64,000 nucleotides of DNA from Kitasatospora cinereorecta (GTDB taxonomy: Bacteria > Actinomycetota > Actinomycetes > Streptomycetales > Streptomycetaceae), in assembly GCF_024172095.1 (NCBI RefSeq), contig NZ_JAMZDX010000002.1:992001-1056000 (forward strand). Direction: 5' to 3'. Below, one piece after another: positions 9,066 to 17,594 of the stretch. The translations under genes were made by a program, and so were the position numbers. The notes under the pieces were generated by a model. That model saw only the letters and a list, made by a program, of their open reading frames with translations, did not search any database and had not been told where the DNA came from. The first letter of the stretch is position 1. Every line of letters starts with the position of its first letter.

Positions 9066-9599
9066 GTGACCGCAGCCGAGCCATCCGCCGGGCCCTCGGC
9101 CCCGCCCTACGTCGCCGTCGTCGGACCGGGTGACGCAGGGCCCGAGCAGTGCGCCGCGGCCGAGGCGGTCGGCCGGCTGCTGGCCGGGCGCGGTGCGGTA
9201 GTGGTCTGCGGCGGGCTCGGCGGGGTGATGGCCGCGGCCGCCCGCGGCGCGCGGGACGGCGGCGGGATGTCGGTCGGCCTGCTCCCGGGCCGGGACCGCT
9301 CGGCCGCGAACCCGTACCTCACCCTCGCCCTGCCGACCGGCATGGGGCAGCTGCGCAACGGCCTGGTGGTGGCCGCCGCCGACGCGGTCATCGCGGTCGG
9401 CGGCAGCTGGGGCACGCTGAGCGAGATCGCCCTCGCCCTGCGGGCGGGCCTGCCGGTGATCGCCCTCGGCGGCTGGCGCGTGGACGGCCCGCAGCCGCAG
9501 CGGCCGTCCGGTTCGCCCGGCCCGGCCCCGGCCGACACCCCGGAGGCCGCGGTGGCGGACGCCCTCGCGGCGGTTTCCGATCGTACGCAGGACTCCTGA
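9066..9599 (+). CDS. TIGR00725/LOG-like Rossmann-fold protein
   Basis: A 177-residue protein with 'VAVVGPGDAGPEQCAAAEAV', 'VVCGGLGGVMAAAARGARDG' and 'AVGGSWGTLSEIALALRAG'. These match the LOG/TIGR00725 Rossmann nucleotide-binding family, relatives of lysine decarboxylase-like cytokinin-activating phosphoribohydrolases. In LOG enzymes PGGxGTxxE is the active motif. Here it reads GGSWGTLSE, so the fold and Glu are kept. GTG start, 21 bases after the preceding gene. The substrate is unknown. Confidence 0.75.
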   Translation: MTAAEPSAGPSAPPYVAVVGPGDAGPEQCAAAEAVGRLLAGRGAVVVCGGLGGVMAAAARGARDGGGMSVGLLPGRDRSAANPYLTLALPTGMGQLRNGLVVAAADAVIAVGGSWGTLSEIALALRAGLPVIALGGWRVDGPQPQRPSGSPGPAPADTPEAAVADALAAVSDRTQDS

Positions 9600-9680
9600 C
9601 GACCGATCGGATTCATGATCTGGCAGACTGAGCCGCGGATTGACGACTTGTCTCATACAGGTCATGGCGAAGGAGCCGGA

Positions 9681-11471
9681 ATGTGGGGTCGGGGGACCGT
9701 ACTCGGTAAGCGGTACACGCTCACCGAACGGGTCGGCAGCGGTGGCATGGGGGAGGTCTGGAGCGCCGACGACGGCGTCCTCAAGCGCCGCGTCGCGGTC
9801 AAGATCATGCAGCCGGGACTGCTGGAGGACCGCCGGTTCACCGAGCGGTTCCGGCGCGAGGCGCGGCTGCTCGCCACCCTCAAGCACCCGGGCATCGTGC
9901 ACGTCCACGACTACGCCGAGCCGGGCGAGGACTCGGACCAGCGGATCGCCTACATCGTCATGGAGTTCATCGACGGCAAGCCGCTCAACACGGTGCTGGC
10001 CGCCGAGGGCCCGATGGTGCCCGCACGCGCGCTCGGCCTGATGGCGGAGGCCCTGGACGCGCTGGACGTGGCGCACAGGCAGCAGATCGTGCACCGCGAC
10101 CTGAAGCCGTCCAACCTGATGCTGCGCAGCGACGGCGGGCTGACCGTGACCGACTTCGGCATCGCCCACGCGATGGCCGGGACGGAGATGACCACCACCA
10201 ACTCGGTGCTCGGCACCGCCCTCTACATCGCCCCCGAGCAGGCCGACGGCAAGCCCACCACCCCGCTGTGCGACCTGTACTCGCTCGGCGTGGTCTGCTT
10301 CGAACTGCTCACCGGCCAGGTGCCGTTCATGGGCGCGACGGTGCTGGAGATCGTGCTCAAGCACATCCAGCAGCCGCCGCCGCAGCTGTCGGACGCCTTC
10401 CCGCAGGCCGTCCGCGACTTCGTCGCCACCGCGCTCGCCAAGGACCCGGCGGCGCGCTTCGCGGACGCCGCGGCGATGGCGGCCGCCGCGCGGGCCGCCG
10501 CCGAGCGGCCGGGCGCCGGGGTGGCCGTGCCGGAGCCGACCGTGTTCGCCACCGTGCCCGCGCCGGTGCGGCCCGAGCCGGCGGCGGCCGAGACCCCGCG
10601 GACGGTGCCCACCGAGCAGCCGCCCCGGCGGCGCAGCCGGGTGCTGGTACCGGTCGTGATTCCAGTGGTGATCTCGGCCGGGGTGGGGACGGCCGTGCTG
10701 GTCGAGCAGGCGCCGTGGCAGTCGCACGCCCAGGCGGCCGGTCCGCAGTCGCCGGGCGCCTCGGCGCCGGTCACCCCCGGGGCGGTGCCGGCCGCGGCGA
10801 GCGGTACGCCCGGCGCGTCCACGCCGTCGCCCTCGCCGACGCCGGGCGACCCGAACAGCCCGCAGAGCGCCCCGGGCCAGCAGCCGGGCAGCCCGGTGCC
10901 GGGCCAGGGCGGCGCCGCCCCGGCCGGCGGAGGCAACGCGGGTGGCGGCAGCGGCGGCGGTACGGGAGCGGGCGGTACCACCACCCGGGCCGGCCAGCCG
11001 CCCGCCACCACCCCGACCACCCCGCCGCCCGCGACCACCCCCGCCGACTCGGGCCCGCCGCAGGGGTGCGGCGGCGCCAGTTGGGGCTGGATCACCGGTG
11101 TGGGCAGCGGCCAGAAGCTGGGCCTGGCGGCGCCGGGCCTGGCCGGCGGCACCGCCGCGGTGATGGGCCGCAACACCTCGTACGGCTGGGTGCGTTCGGC
11201 CCCCGACCCCGGCGGCTGGTACACCCTCTACCCGTGCAACATGAGCAAGCCGCAACTGGTGCAGAGCAACAACGCGGTCGTGCTCTCCTCGGGCTTCAGC
11301 GTCACCGTCAACTGGACGGTGGTCGGCGCCCCCACCAAGGGCGCGGTCTACCTCAAGGACTACTCGAGCTCGACCTGCCTGACCGACAACGGCACGGGCA
11401 GCGCCGCGACCATGCAGACCTGCACGCCGGGCAACACCTCGCAGCAGTGGTACGTCCCGCCGTCGGGCTGA
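9681..11471 (+). CDS. Receptor-type Ser/Thr protein kinase with extracellular ricin-like tail
   Basis: A 596-residue PknB-type kinase. The glycine loop is 'VGSGGMGEV', the catalytic Lys is in 'VAVKIM', the catalytic loop is HRDLKPSN and the metal loop is DFGIAH. The kinase domain spans roughly residues 12-270. A membrane segment (VLVPVVIPVVISAGVGTAV) lies near residues 325-345, followed by a Pro/Ser/Thr/Gly linker. The extracellular end is a beta-rich domain with 'CLTDNG', 'MQTC' and a QQW ending, as in ricin-type lectin units. Only one QxW-like motif is clear. ATG 9681 follows AGGAG at a good distance. PASTA repeats are absent, so it probably senses sugar rather than muropeptide. Confidence 0.85.
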   Translation: MWGRGTVLGKRYTLTERVGSGGMGEVWSADDGVLKRRVAVKIMQPGLLEDRRFTERFRREARLLATLKHPGIVHVHDYAEPGEDSDQRIAYIVMEFIDGKPLNTVLAAEGPMVPARALGLMAEALDALDVAHRQQIVHRDLKPSNLMLRSDGGLTVTDFGIAHAMAGTEMTTTNSVLGTALYIAPEQADGKPTTPLCDLYSLGVVCFELLTGQVPFMGATVLEIVLKHIQQPPPQLSDAFPQAVRDFVATALAKDPAARFADAAAMAAAARAAAERPGAGVAVPEPTVFATVPAPVRPEPAAAETPRTVPTEQPPRRRSRVLVPVVIPVVISAGVGTAVLVEQAPWQSHAQAAGPQSPGASAPVTPGAVPAAASGTPGASTPSPSPTPGDPNSPQSAPGQQPGSPVPGQGGAAPAGGGNAGGGSGGGTGAGGTTTRAGQPPATTPTTPPPATTPADSGPPQGCGGASWGWITGVGSGQKLGLAAPGLAGGTAAVMGRNTSYGWVRSAPDPGGWYTLYPCNMSKPQLVQSNNAVVLSSGFSVTVNWTVVGAPTKGAVYLKDYSSSTCLTDNGTGSAATMQTCTPGNTSQQWYVPPSG

Positions 11472-11490
11472 CCGTCGGCCGGGCATGCGA

Positions 11491-11527
11491 CGGCCCCGTC
11501 ACCGCAGGACGCGCGGTGACGGGGCCG
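11491..11527. terminator. Bidirectional hairpin terminator
   Basis: A perfect 15-bp inverted repeat with a 7-base loop lies between the convergent kinase (stop 11471) and the UMF1 transporter (stop 11537). The arms are 11491-11505 and 11513-11527. There is no U-tract, as is usual in actinomycetes. Confidence 0.85.
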
Positions 11528-11536
11528 GAGGGTCGA

Positions 11537-12919
11537 TCAGAGGCGCTCGGGGACGGGGTTGCCGACCGCCTCGATGGCGCGCTTGACCGGGACCTTCGCC
11601 AGGACGGCGAACCCGATGACGAAGAAGACCAGCAGCGAGATGATCGCCGACCGGTAGCTGCCGGTGAGCTCGTACGCCAGGCCGAAGACCAGCGGGCCCA
11701 TCCAGCTGGTGCCGCGGTCGCTGACCTTGTACACGCTGAAGTACTCGGCCTCCTTGCCGGCCGGGATCAGGTGCGAGAACAGCGAGCGGGACAGCGCCTG
11801 GCTGCCACCGAGCACCAGGCCGATCATGCAGGCCAGCGCGAAGAACCAGATCGGCTTGTGGGCGGGCATCACGTACCCGAGGGCGAGGGTGATCACCCAG
11901 CCGACCAGCGAGCCGAGGACGGTCCGCTTGGCGCCGTAGCGGCGGGCGATGCGGCCGAGCAGCAGCGCGCCGCCGATCGCGACGATCTGCACCAGCAGGA
12001 CGGCGGCGACCAGCGAGGTCTGGTCCATGCCGAGTTCCTCGCTGCCGAACAGCGAGGCCTGGGAGACGACGGTCTGGATGCCGTCGTTGTAGCAGAGGAA
12101 GGCGGCCAGGTAGAGCAGGGTGAGCGGGTACCGGCGCATGCCGCGCAGGGTGCGGCCGAGCTCGCGCAGGCTGCCCTCGGCGGGGCGGTCGCCCTCCCCG
12201 CCCTCGGTCCGGGCGGGCTTCACCCCGGCGCGCGACGGCAGCCGCAGCAGCGGGACGACGGTGAACAGCGCCCACCACAGTCCGGCCGAGGCCAGGCAGA
12301 TCCGCACCGCGGTGCCGGAGGACACCCCGAGCGCCTCGTGGCCCTCGAACAGCGCCAGGTTGGCGACCAGCAGCAGCCCGCCGCCCGCGTAGCCGTACGC
12401 CCAGCCCTTGGAGGAGACCGCGTCGCGCTCGTCCGGCGAGGCCAGGCCCGGCAGGTAGGCGTAGGAGAGCGCGACCGACACCGCGTACGCGATGTTGGCG
12501 ATCACCAGCAGCCCGCCGCCGAGCAGGTAGCGGTTGCCGCCGAGGAAGAACATGCCCATGGTGGCGGTCGCGCCGAGGTAGGCGAAGCCACACATCATTT
12601 CCTTGTGCCGCCCGGTGCGGTCCGCGATCGTGCCGGCCAGCAGCATCGCGCCGACCGACAGCAGCACCGAGAAGGAGACCGTGTACGGGAAGTACGACCC
12701 GGCGCGGATGGAGAGGCCGAGCGGGTGGACGTTCCCCGACGCGTCGGCGGCGTCCTTGGCGATCGAGGTCAGGTACGGGCCGAGGAACACCGTCAGGACG
12801 GTGGCCGAGAAGGCGGCGTTGGCCCAGTCGTTGATGTACCAGCCGAACTGCATCCGGCGCAGTGCGTCACGGTCGCTGGTGGCCGCCGCACTGTCCGGCG
12901 GGTGGGTCGCGGTGTTCAT
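11537..12919 (-). CDS. MFS transporter, UMF1 family
   Basis: A 460-residue, roughly 12-helix transporter of the UMF1/Atg22-like branch of the major facilitator superfamily. The N-terminal 'FGWYINDWANAAFSATVLTV' is diagnostic. 'GTIADRTGRHKEMM' is the loop 2-3 signature and 'GRIARRYGAKRTVL' is its second-half copy. 'LGGSQALSRSLFSHLIPAGK' is also conserved in the family. In fungi relatives export amino acids from vacuoles. Bacterial substrates are mostly unknown. It lies 13 bases after the GDPD gene on the same strand, so the two are probably cotranscribed, and it may export or import glycerol-phosphate or head-group products. Confidence 0.87.
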   Translation of the reverse strand: MNTATHPPDSAAATSDRDALRRMQFGWYINDWANAAFSATVLTVFLGPYLTSIAKDAADASGNVHPLGLSIRAGSYFPYTVSFSVLLSVGAMLLAGTIADRTGRHKEMMCGFAYLGATATMGMFFLGGNRYLLGGGLLVIANIAYAVSVALSYAYLPGLASPDERDAVSSKGWAYGYAGGGLLLVANLALFEGHEALGVSSGTAVRICLASAGLWWALFTVVPLLRLPSRAGVKPARTEGGEGDRPAEGSLRELGRTLRGMRRYPLTLLYLAAFLCYNDGIQTVVSQASLFGSEELGMDQTSLVAAVLLVQIVAIGGALLLGRIARRYGAKRTVLGSLVGWVITLALGYVMPAHKPIWFFALACMIGLVLGGSQALSRSLFSHLIPAGKEAEYFSVYKVSDRGTSWMGPLVFGLAYELTGSYRSAIISLLVFFVIGFAVLAKVPVKRAIEAVGNPVPERL

Positions 12920-12932
12920 GGGGATCCCCCGT

Positions 12933-13745
12933 TCACTCTGCTGGAACTGTGCTGGAGCCGTTGCCGGCGTCGTTGCCGGCGTCGGACCACGAGCCGCGCT
13001 CGCCGAGGACGTCCTTCAGGACGTCGATGCGGTCGGCCATGATGCCGTCCACGCCGAGGTCCAGGAGCGCCCTGATCCGGTCGGGGTCGTCGACCGTCCA
13101 GACGTGCACCTGGAGGCCGGACCGGTGGGCGGCGCGGACGAAGGCCCGGTCGACCACCGGGATGCCGCGGTGCCGCTCCGGCACCTGCGCGCACACCCCG
13201 GCCCACGGCGCCCCGGCGCCGCGCAGCAGCGGCCCGGCCAGCGAGCGCAGGCGCAGCCGGGCGACCTCGCGCGGGCCGAGCGAGGTGGCGAGCCGGGGGC
13301 CGGCCGCGGCGCGGACGGCGGCGATCCGGGAGTCGGAGAAGCCGCCGACGCAGACCCGGTCCCAGGCGTCGGTGCGGCGGACCACCTCGACCAGCGGCTC
13401 GACGGCCGCCGGCGCCTTGACGTCCACGTTGAAGCGGACGTCGGGGAAGGCGTCGAGCAGCTCCTCCAGCAGCGGGATCGGCTCGGTGCCGCCGATGCGG
13501 GCCTCGCGGACGGTCTGCCAGGGCAGTTCGGCCACCGCGCCGGTCCGGTCGGTGACCCGGTCGAGGAGCGTGTCGTGGAAGGCCACCAGGACCCCGTCGG
13601 CGGTGGCGTGCACGTCCGTCTCGAGGTAGCGGTAGCCCAGGGCGACGGCGGCCTCGAACGCGGCGAGCGAGTTCTCCGGGTGGCCCAGGTCACCGCCCCG
13701 GTGCGCGAAGGCGAGTGGCCCCCGGTGGTCGAGGAATGGGTGCAT
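12933..13745 (-). CDS. Glycerophosphodiester phosphodiesterase
   Basis: A 270-residue GDPD-fold enzyme that cleaves glycerophosphodiesters to glycerol-3-phosphate and an alcohol. Key motifs are 'FAHRGGDLGHPENSLAAFEA' (catalytic His and Glu), 'ETDVHATADGVLVAFHD' (metal Glu/Asp and second catalytic His), a downstream 'FNVDVKAP' and 'HVWTVDDPDRIRALLDLGVD'. There is no signal peptide, so it acts in the cytosol. ATG start. It is the first gene of a two-gene unit with the UMF1 transporter. Confidence 0.92.
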   Translation of the reverse strand: MHPFLDHRGPLAFAHRGGDLGHPENSLAAFEAAVALGYRYLETDVHATADGVLVAFHDTLLDRVTDRTGAVAELPWQTVREARIGGTEPIPLLEELLDAFPDVRFNVDVKAPAAVEPLVEVVRRTDAWDRVCVGGFSDSRIAAVRAAAGPRLATSLGPREVARLRLRSLAGPLLRGAGAPWAGVCAQVPERHRGIPVVDRAFVRAAHRSGLQVHVWTVDDPDRIRALLDLGVDGIMADRIDVLKDVLGERGSWSDAGNDAGNGSSTVPAE

Positions 13746-13897
13746 GCGTGCTCCGAGAATGCCGGGAGGGGGACGGGCGGCAGGGGGAATGCGAAGGGTG
13801 GCGCTGCCCGTTCCGGTGGCGTCTCGGGTGGCCTGCGTTACAGTATTGCGCGCTGTGTCAAGCTCTCCTACGCGCCGGTAGCTTAGCGGGCCGCCGG

Positions 13898-15562
13898 TCA
13901 GCTCCCGTCCTGCCGGTAGTAGTCGACCGAGACCCGCACCGGGCCGTCGCCCGGCGCGGCGGCGAGCAGGCGGACCACTGCCAGGTCCCGGCCGTCCTGG
14001 CCGCGCACGCAGAACGCCTTCCCCTGCAGGCCGGCGAAGTCCAGGCGCGTCGCGGGCCGGTCCGCCAGGCCGGTGAGGCAGTCGGCCGGACCCGGGCGGT
14101 CGTCGGGGGCGAGGTAGGTGTCGTTGGTGTCCGCGACCAGGAACTCGGCCGCCGTCCGGCCGACGAACCAGCTGGCCGTCTCCTCCGCGGCGACGGTGCC
14201 CGTCTTGAGGTCGAACTCGTAGCTGTGGTCGGGCGAGACCAGCTCCCGTCCGGTGTACACCGCCGTGTAGCCGGCCACGGTGGCGGGGGACGGGCGGGCG
14301 CTTGCCGGGGACGACGGGGTCGGGGTGCCGCTGACGGCCGGGGCGTCCGCCTGCGGGCCGGGGTCGTCCTGCTGGTCGTCGGGGCCGTCGACCAGCAGGA
14401 CGTAGGTGCCCACCGCGCCGAGGAGCAGCGCGATCGCGGCGACGGCGGCGGTGCGGCGGCGCGACCCCGGGCGGGCGGCTGGGCGGGCGGAGCGTCGGTC
14501 CGCGGCGGGCGGTGCGGCTTCCGGGCGCGGTGCGGGGGCGGCCGGCGCCGGCGCGGTCGGGGCCTCGTGCAGGGAGGGCGCCGGGACCTGCAAGGTCGGT
14601 GCGGGGACGTGGACGGTGCGGGCCTCGGCGGGGGCCTGGGGGAGGTCGGCGCGTCTGCGGATCTCGGTGGCCACCGGCCGGGGCAGCCAGCCGTCGGTGA
14701 ACCGGAGCCCGCCGCCGAGCGCGGGGTGCCGGTGGACGGCCTCGATCAGCTGGGCGGGAGTGGGGCGCAGCTCGGGGCGCTTCGCCAGGCAGTGCCGGAC
14801 GAGGTCCACCAGGCCCGGCGGGACGGCGCCGAGGTCGGGCTCCTCGTGCACCACCCGGTAGAGGGCGCCGGACTCCGGCCCGTGGCCGAAGGGCGGGGTG
14901 CCGCCGGCGGCGCAGGCCGCCAGCGCGCCGAGGGCGAAGACGTCGGTGGCGGGCGTGGCCGGGGCGCCGAGCGCCTGCTCGGGGGCCATGAACCCGGGGG
15001 AGCCGATGCGCAGGCCGGTGCCGGTGAGGCCGACGGCGTCGGCGGCGCGGGCGATGCCGAAGTCGATCACCCGCGGTCCGTCGGTGGCCAGCAGGACGTT
15101 GGCGGGCTTGAGGTCGCGGTGGACCACGCCGACGGCGTGGATGGCCTGCAGTGCCTCGGCGATGCCCGCGACGAGCAGCAGCACCGTCGGCTCGGGCAGC
15201 GGCCCGGTGCGGTGGACGACCTGCTGGAGCGAGGGGCCGGGGACGTAGGCGGTGGCCAGCCAGGGCGTGGCGTCGTCCGGTCCGGCGTCGACGACCTGGG
15301 CGGTGTACAGGCCGTGGATGAGCCGGGCGCTGGCCACCTCCTGGGCGAACCGGTGCCGGAACTCGGGGTCCTCGGCGAGCTCGGGCCGGACGACCTTGAG
15401 CGCCACCGGACGGCCGCCGCGGGTGTACGAGAGGTAGACGCGCCCCATCCCGCCCACGCCGAGGCGCGCGTACAGCCGGTATCCGCCGACCTCGGCGGGG
15501 TCGTCGTCGGTCAGCGGCCGGAAGGTGGGGGCGGGCGCGGCGGCGGCTCTGTGGTCGTGCAT
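13898..15562 (-). CDS. Receptor-type Ser/Thr protein kinase
   Basis: A 554-residue PknB-type kinase with a glycine loop 'LGVGGMGRVYLSY', Lys in 'VALKVV', catalytic loop HRDLKPANVLL and DFGIAR. The kinase domain runs to about residue 270. A Pro/Ala-rich linker leads to one membrane helix near residue 375 ('TAAVAAIALLLGAVGTYVLL') and a 160-residue extracellular domain of unknown type. That domain contains 'YEFDLKTGTVAAEETASWFV', a Cys pair and a C-terminal 'VRVSVDYYRQDGS'. It shares the catalytic core but not the sensor with the kinase at 9681. ATG start. Confidence 0.85.
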   Translation of the reverse strand: MHDHRAAAAPAPTFRPLTDDDPAEVGGYRLYARLGVGGMGRVYLSYTRGGRPVALKVVRPELAEDPEFRHRFAQEVASARLIHGLYTAQVVDAGPDDATPWLATAYVPGPSLQQVVHRTGPLPEPTVLLLVAGIAEALQAIHAVGVVHRDLKPANVLLATDGPRVIDFGIARAADAVGLTGTGLRIGSPGFMAPEQALGAPATPATDVFALGALAACAAGGTPPFGHGPESGALYRVVHEEPDLGAVPPGLVDLVRHCLAKRPELRPTPAQLIEAVHRHPALGGGLRFTDGWLPRPVATEIRRRADLPQAPAEARTVHVPAPTLQVPAPSLHEAPTAPAPAAPAPRPEAAPPAADRRSARPAARPGSRRRTAAVAAIALLLGAVGTYVLLVDGPDDQQDDPGPQADAPAVSGTPTPSSPASARPSPATVAGYTAVYTGRELVSPDHSYEFDLKTGTVAAEETASWFVGRTAAEFLVADTNDTYLAPDDRPGPADCLTGLADRPATRLDFAGLQGKAFCVRGQDGRDLAVVRLLAAAPGDGPVRVSVDYYRQDGS

Positions 15563-15755
15563 CCGGGCAGTTTATAGATACTTTCAGGATTTGCCGCCGG
15601 TGGGCCGGGTCGGAGCCGTTGGCCGCGGACGTGCAGATACGGAGCGAGCCGTGTGGTTCAGGTCACCGGCGTCGAGGCGGCCGGATTGACCGCTGAGTGA
15701 GTGGTCAGGGCAAAGGGCTGATCATCGCGGGCGGCTCCGAGTAGGGTGGTGCACC

Positions 15756-16334
15756 GTGGCCAGTCGTAAAACATCAATCCTGGAAGCGGCGGCGCGGGTG
15801 ATCGCCAGGCGCGGGGTCCGCGGCCTGCGCGTCGAGGAACTCGCCGCCGAGGCCGGCGTGTCCACCGCGCTGATCTACTACCACTTCAAGGACCGCACCG
15901 GGATCCTCCGCCAGACGCTCGAGTTCATCAACGACCGGGCCGAGCGCTACACGACGGAGCGCGACCCGGACGCGCCGCCGCTCACCCCGCGCGAGGAACT
16001 CGACCGGACGCTGCTGCTGGAGCTGCAGGACGCCCCGGAGGTCCGGGAGAACAGCACCGCCTGGGGCGAGCTGCGGGCCAGCGCGGTCTTCGACGACGCG
16101 CTGCGCGAGGACCTGGCCCGGGCGACGCTGGTCTGGGCCCAGGAGATCGCCGAACTGCTGGGGCGGGTCCAGCCGATGACCTCGGCGACCGCGCTGGCCG
16201 CCGCCGCCGAGCGGCTGACCGCGCTGCTGGAGGGCCTCAGCATGCGCTGGCTGAGCGGCACGCTGCCGCTGACGCATGCGCGGGCGCTGATGGCCGAGGC
16301 GATCCAGGTGGAGGTCGAGCGGCTCGGCCGCTGA
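15756..16334 (+). CDS. TetR-family regulator 1 of the deiminase/urease island
   Basis: A 192-residue TetR regulator. The N-terminal HTH reads 'GVRGLRVEELAAEAGVSTAL' followed by IYYHFKDR. The rest is a helical ligand domain. It is a close paralogue of the regulator at 22695-23279: they share IYYHF, TLEFINDRA, EVRENSTAWGELRASAVF and AAERLTALLEGLS, and their recognition helices are almost identical (GVSTALIYYHF versus GVSTSLIYYHF). Both should therefore bind the same operator, and near-identical palindromes do occur upstream of the deiminases at 16480 and 23534. GTG start. A strong hairpin separates it from the next gene. Confidence 0.88.
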   Translation: MASRKTSILEAAARVIARRGVRGLRVEELAAEAGVSTALIYYHFKDRTGILRQTLEFINDRAERYTTERDPDAPPLTPREELDRTLLLELQDAPEVRENSTAWGELRASAVFDDALREDLARATLVWAQEIAELLGRVQPMTSATALAAAAERLTALLEGLSMRWLSGTLPLTHARALMAEAIQVEVERLGR

Positions 16335-16342
16335 CCGGACGG

Positions 16343-16383
16343 GATGCCCGGGACGCCGACCAGGGGTCGGCGGCCCGGGCATC
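16343..16383 (+). terminator. Hairpin terminator after TetR 1
   Basis: A 19-bp inverted repeat with one mismatch (arms 16343-16361 and 16365-16383) and a 3-base loop lies 8 bases after the TetR stop. It isolates the regulator from the deiminase promoter that follows. Confidence 0.75.
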
Positions 16384-16417
16384 GTGCTGTTCGGGTGGCT
16401 TCGGCAGTTCCACAAGC

Positions 16418-16446
16418 TTGACTGATTTTTCAGTCAGTGTCAGGGT
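16418..16446 (+). promoter_or_regulatory. Promoter with overlapping TetR-type operator A
   Basis: TTGACT at 16418-16423 could be a -35 element. After 17 bases, CAGGGT at 16441-16446 could be a -10. An inverted repeat TGACTGA-4-TCAGTCA (16419-16436) covers the -35 and spacer. Its core TTGACTGA..TTTCAGT is repeated at 23457-23473. A bound TetR would block polymerase at the deiminase gene starting at 16480. Confidence 0.6.
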
Positions 16447-16479
16447 GGGGCCATCGGCGACACTTGATCTGGAGATCCG

Positions 16480-17517
16480 ATGACCGAACACCCCGACTCC
16501 TCCTCGGGCGGCGTACGGCCCCGGGTGCCGGCGGACGACGTTCCGCACGCCCGCACCTGGATGTCCTGGCCGTCCCGCAGATCGGTGTGGGGACGGCACC
16601 TGTCCGGCGTGCAGGACGACATCGCCCTGATCGCCCGCACCGTCGCCGCGTACGAGCCCGTGGTGATGTGCGCCCCCGACGACTGGAGCGCCCGGCAGGC
16701 CCGGGAGCGGTGCGGCCCCGCCGTCGAGGTGATCACCGACATCCCCACCGACGACCTGTGGATGCGCGACATCGCCCCCGTCTTCCGCCGCGACGGCCAT
16801 GGCGGCCTGGACGCCGTCGGCCTCAACTTCAACGGCTGGGGCCGCAAGCAGGTCCACACCGACGACGCGTACGCCGCCGAACTGGTCGCCGCCCGCCGCG
16901 GACTGCGGTTCTCCTACGCGGACTTCGTCGGCGAGGGCGGCGCGGTGGAGACCGACGGCGACGGCACCGTGATGGCCACCGAGAGCAGCCTGGTCAACAA
17001 GAACCGCAACCGGGGGATGAGCCGCGACGAGATCGAGGACGCCGCCCTCGACGCGTACGGCGCCGACCGGATGATCTGGCTGCCCGGCATCAAGGGCAAG
17101 GACATCACCGACGACCACGTGGACGTCACCTCGCGGTTCGTCCGCCCCGGCGTGGTGATGGTCCAACTGCCGCCCCCGGGCCGCGACGACGTGTGGGCGC
17201 GCGACGCCCGCGAACAGTTCACCCTGCTGTCCGGCGCGACCGACGCCCGCGGCCGGCGCCTTCAGGTGGTCCGGGTGGACGGCCCCGACACCGTGCGCTC
17301 CCGGAAGTCGACCTTCGTCGACTCCTACCTCAACTTCCACGTCGTCAACGGCGCCGTGATCACCGCCCAGTTCGGCGACCCGGCCAAGGACGAGGCCGCC
17401 CGGCAGACCCTGGCCGCGGTCTTCCCCGGCCGCCACGTCGTCCAGCTCGACGTCGACCGCCTGATGGGCGGAGGCGGCGGCATCCACTGCTCGACCATGC
17501 AGGAACCGCTGCCCTGA
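16480..17517 (+). CDS. Agmatine deiminase-family protein, cytosolic (copy 1)
   Basis: A 345-residue enzyme of the agmatine/peptidylarginine deiminase (PAD_porph) superfamily. These enzymes hydrolyse a guanidino group to a ureido group plus ammonia through a Cys-thiouronium intermediate. All catalytic motifs are present: 'DDLWMRDIAPVF', 'GEGGAVETDGDGT', 'DITDDHVDVTSRF' and the nucleophile at about C337 in 'GGGGGIHCSTMQEP'. There is no signal peptide, unlike copies 2, 3, 5 and 6. The family's canonical TDGHVD motif is replaced by DITDDHVD, so the substrate may not be agmatine. ATG follows GGAGAT. It leads an operon with a second deiminase and the urease genes. Confidence 0.88.
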   Translation: MTEHPDSSSGGVRPRVPADDVPHARTWMSWPSRRSVWGRHLSGVQDDIALIARTVAAYEPVVMCAPDDWSARQARERCGPAVEVITDIPTDDLWMRDIAPVFRRDGHGGLDAVGLNFNGWGRKQVHTDDAYAAELVAARRGLRFSYADFVGEGGAVETDGDGTVMATESSLVNKNRNRGMSRDEIEDAALDAYGADRMIWLPGIKGKDITDDHVDVTSRFVRPGVVMVQLPPPGRDDVWARDAREQFTLLSGATDARGRRLQVVRVDGPDTVRSRKSTFVDSYLNFHVVNGAVITAQFGDPAKDEAARQTLAAVFPGRHVVQLDVDRLMGGGGGIHCSTMQEPLP

Positions 17518-17594
17518 CCCGGCCGGCCGCCCCACGTCGCCCGCTCACCGCCGGCCGCCGTACCAGCCCACCCTCTTCCCCCCGGAGGACCCCC

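Noticed and set aside
8961..11486. 841-codon minus-strand frame opposite the first receptor kinase
   Set aside because: Low-complexity Arg/Gly/Ala sequence with no motifs. The plus strand has a complete kinase with ribosome site.
15686..15714. TGACC...GGTCA repeat upstream of TetR 1 as a fourth operator
   Set aside because: The half-sites are further apart than in operator C and the -10 is poor. Mentioned under operator C but not listed as a feature.
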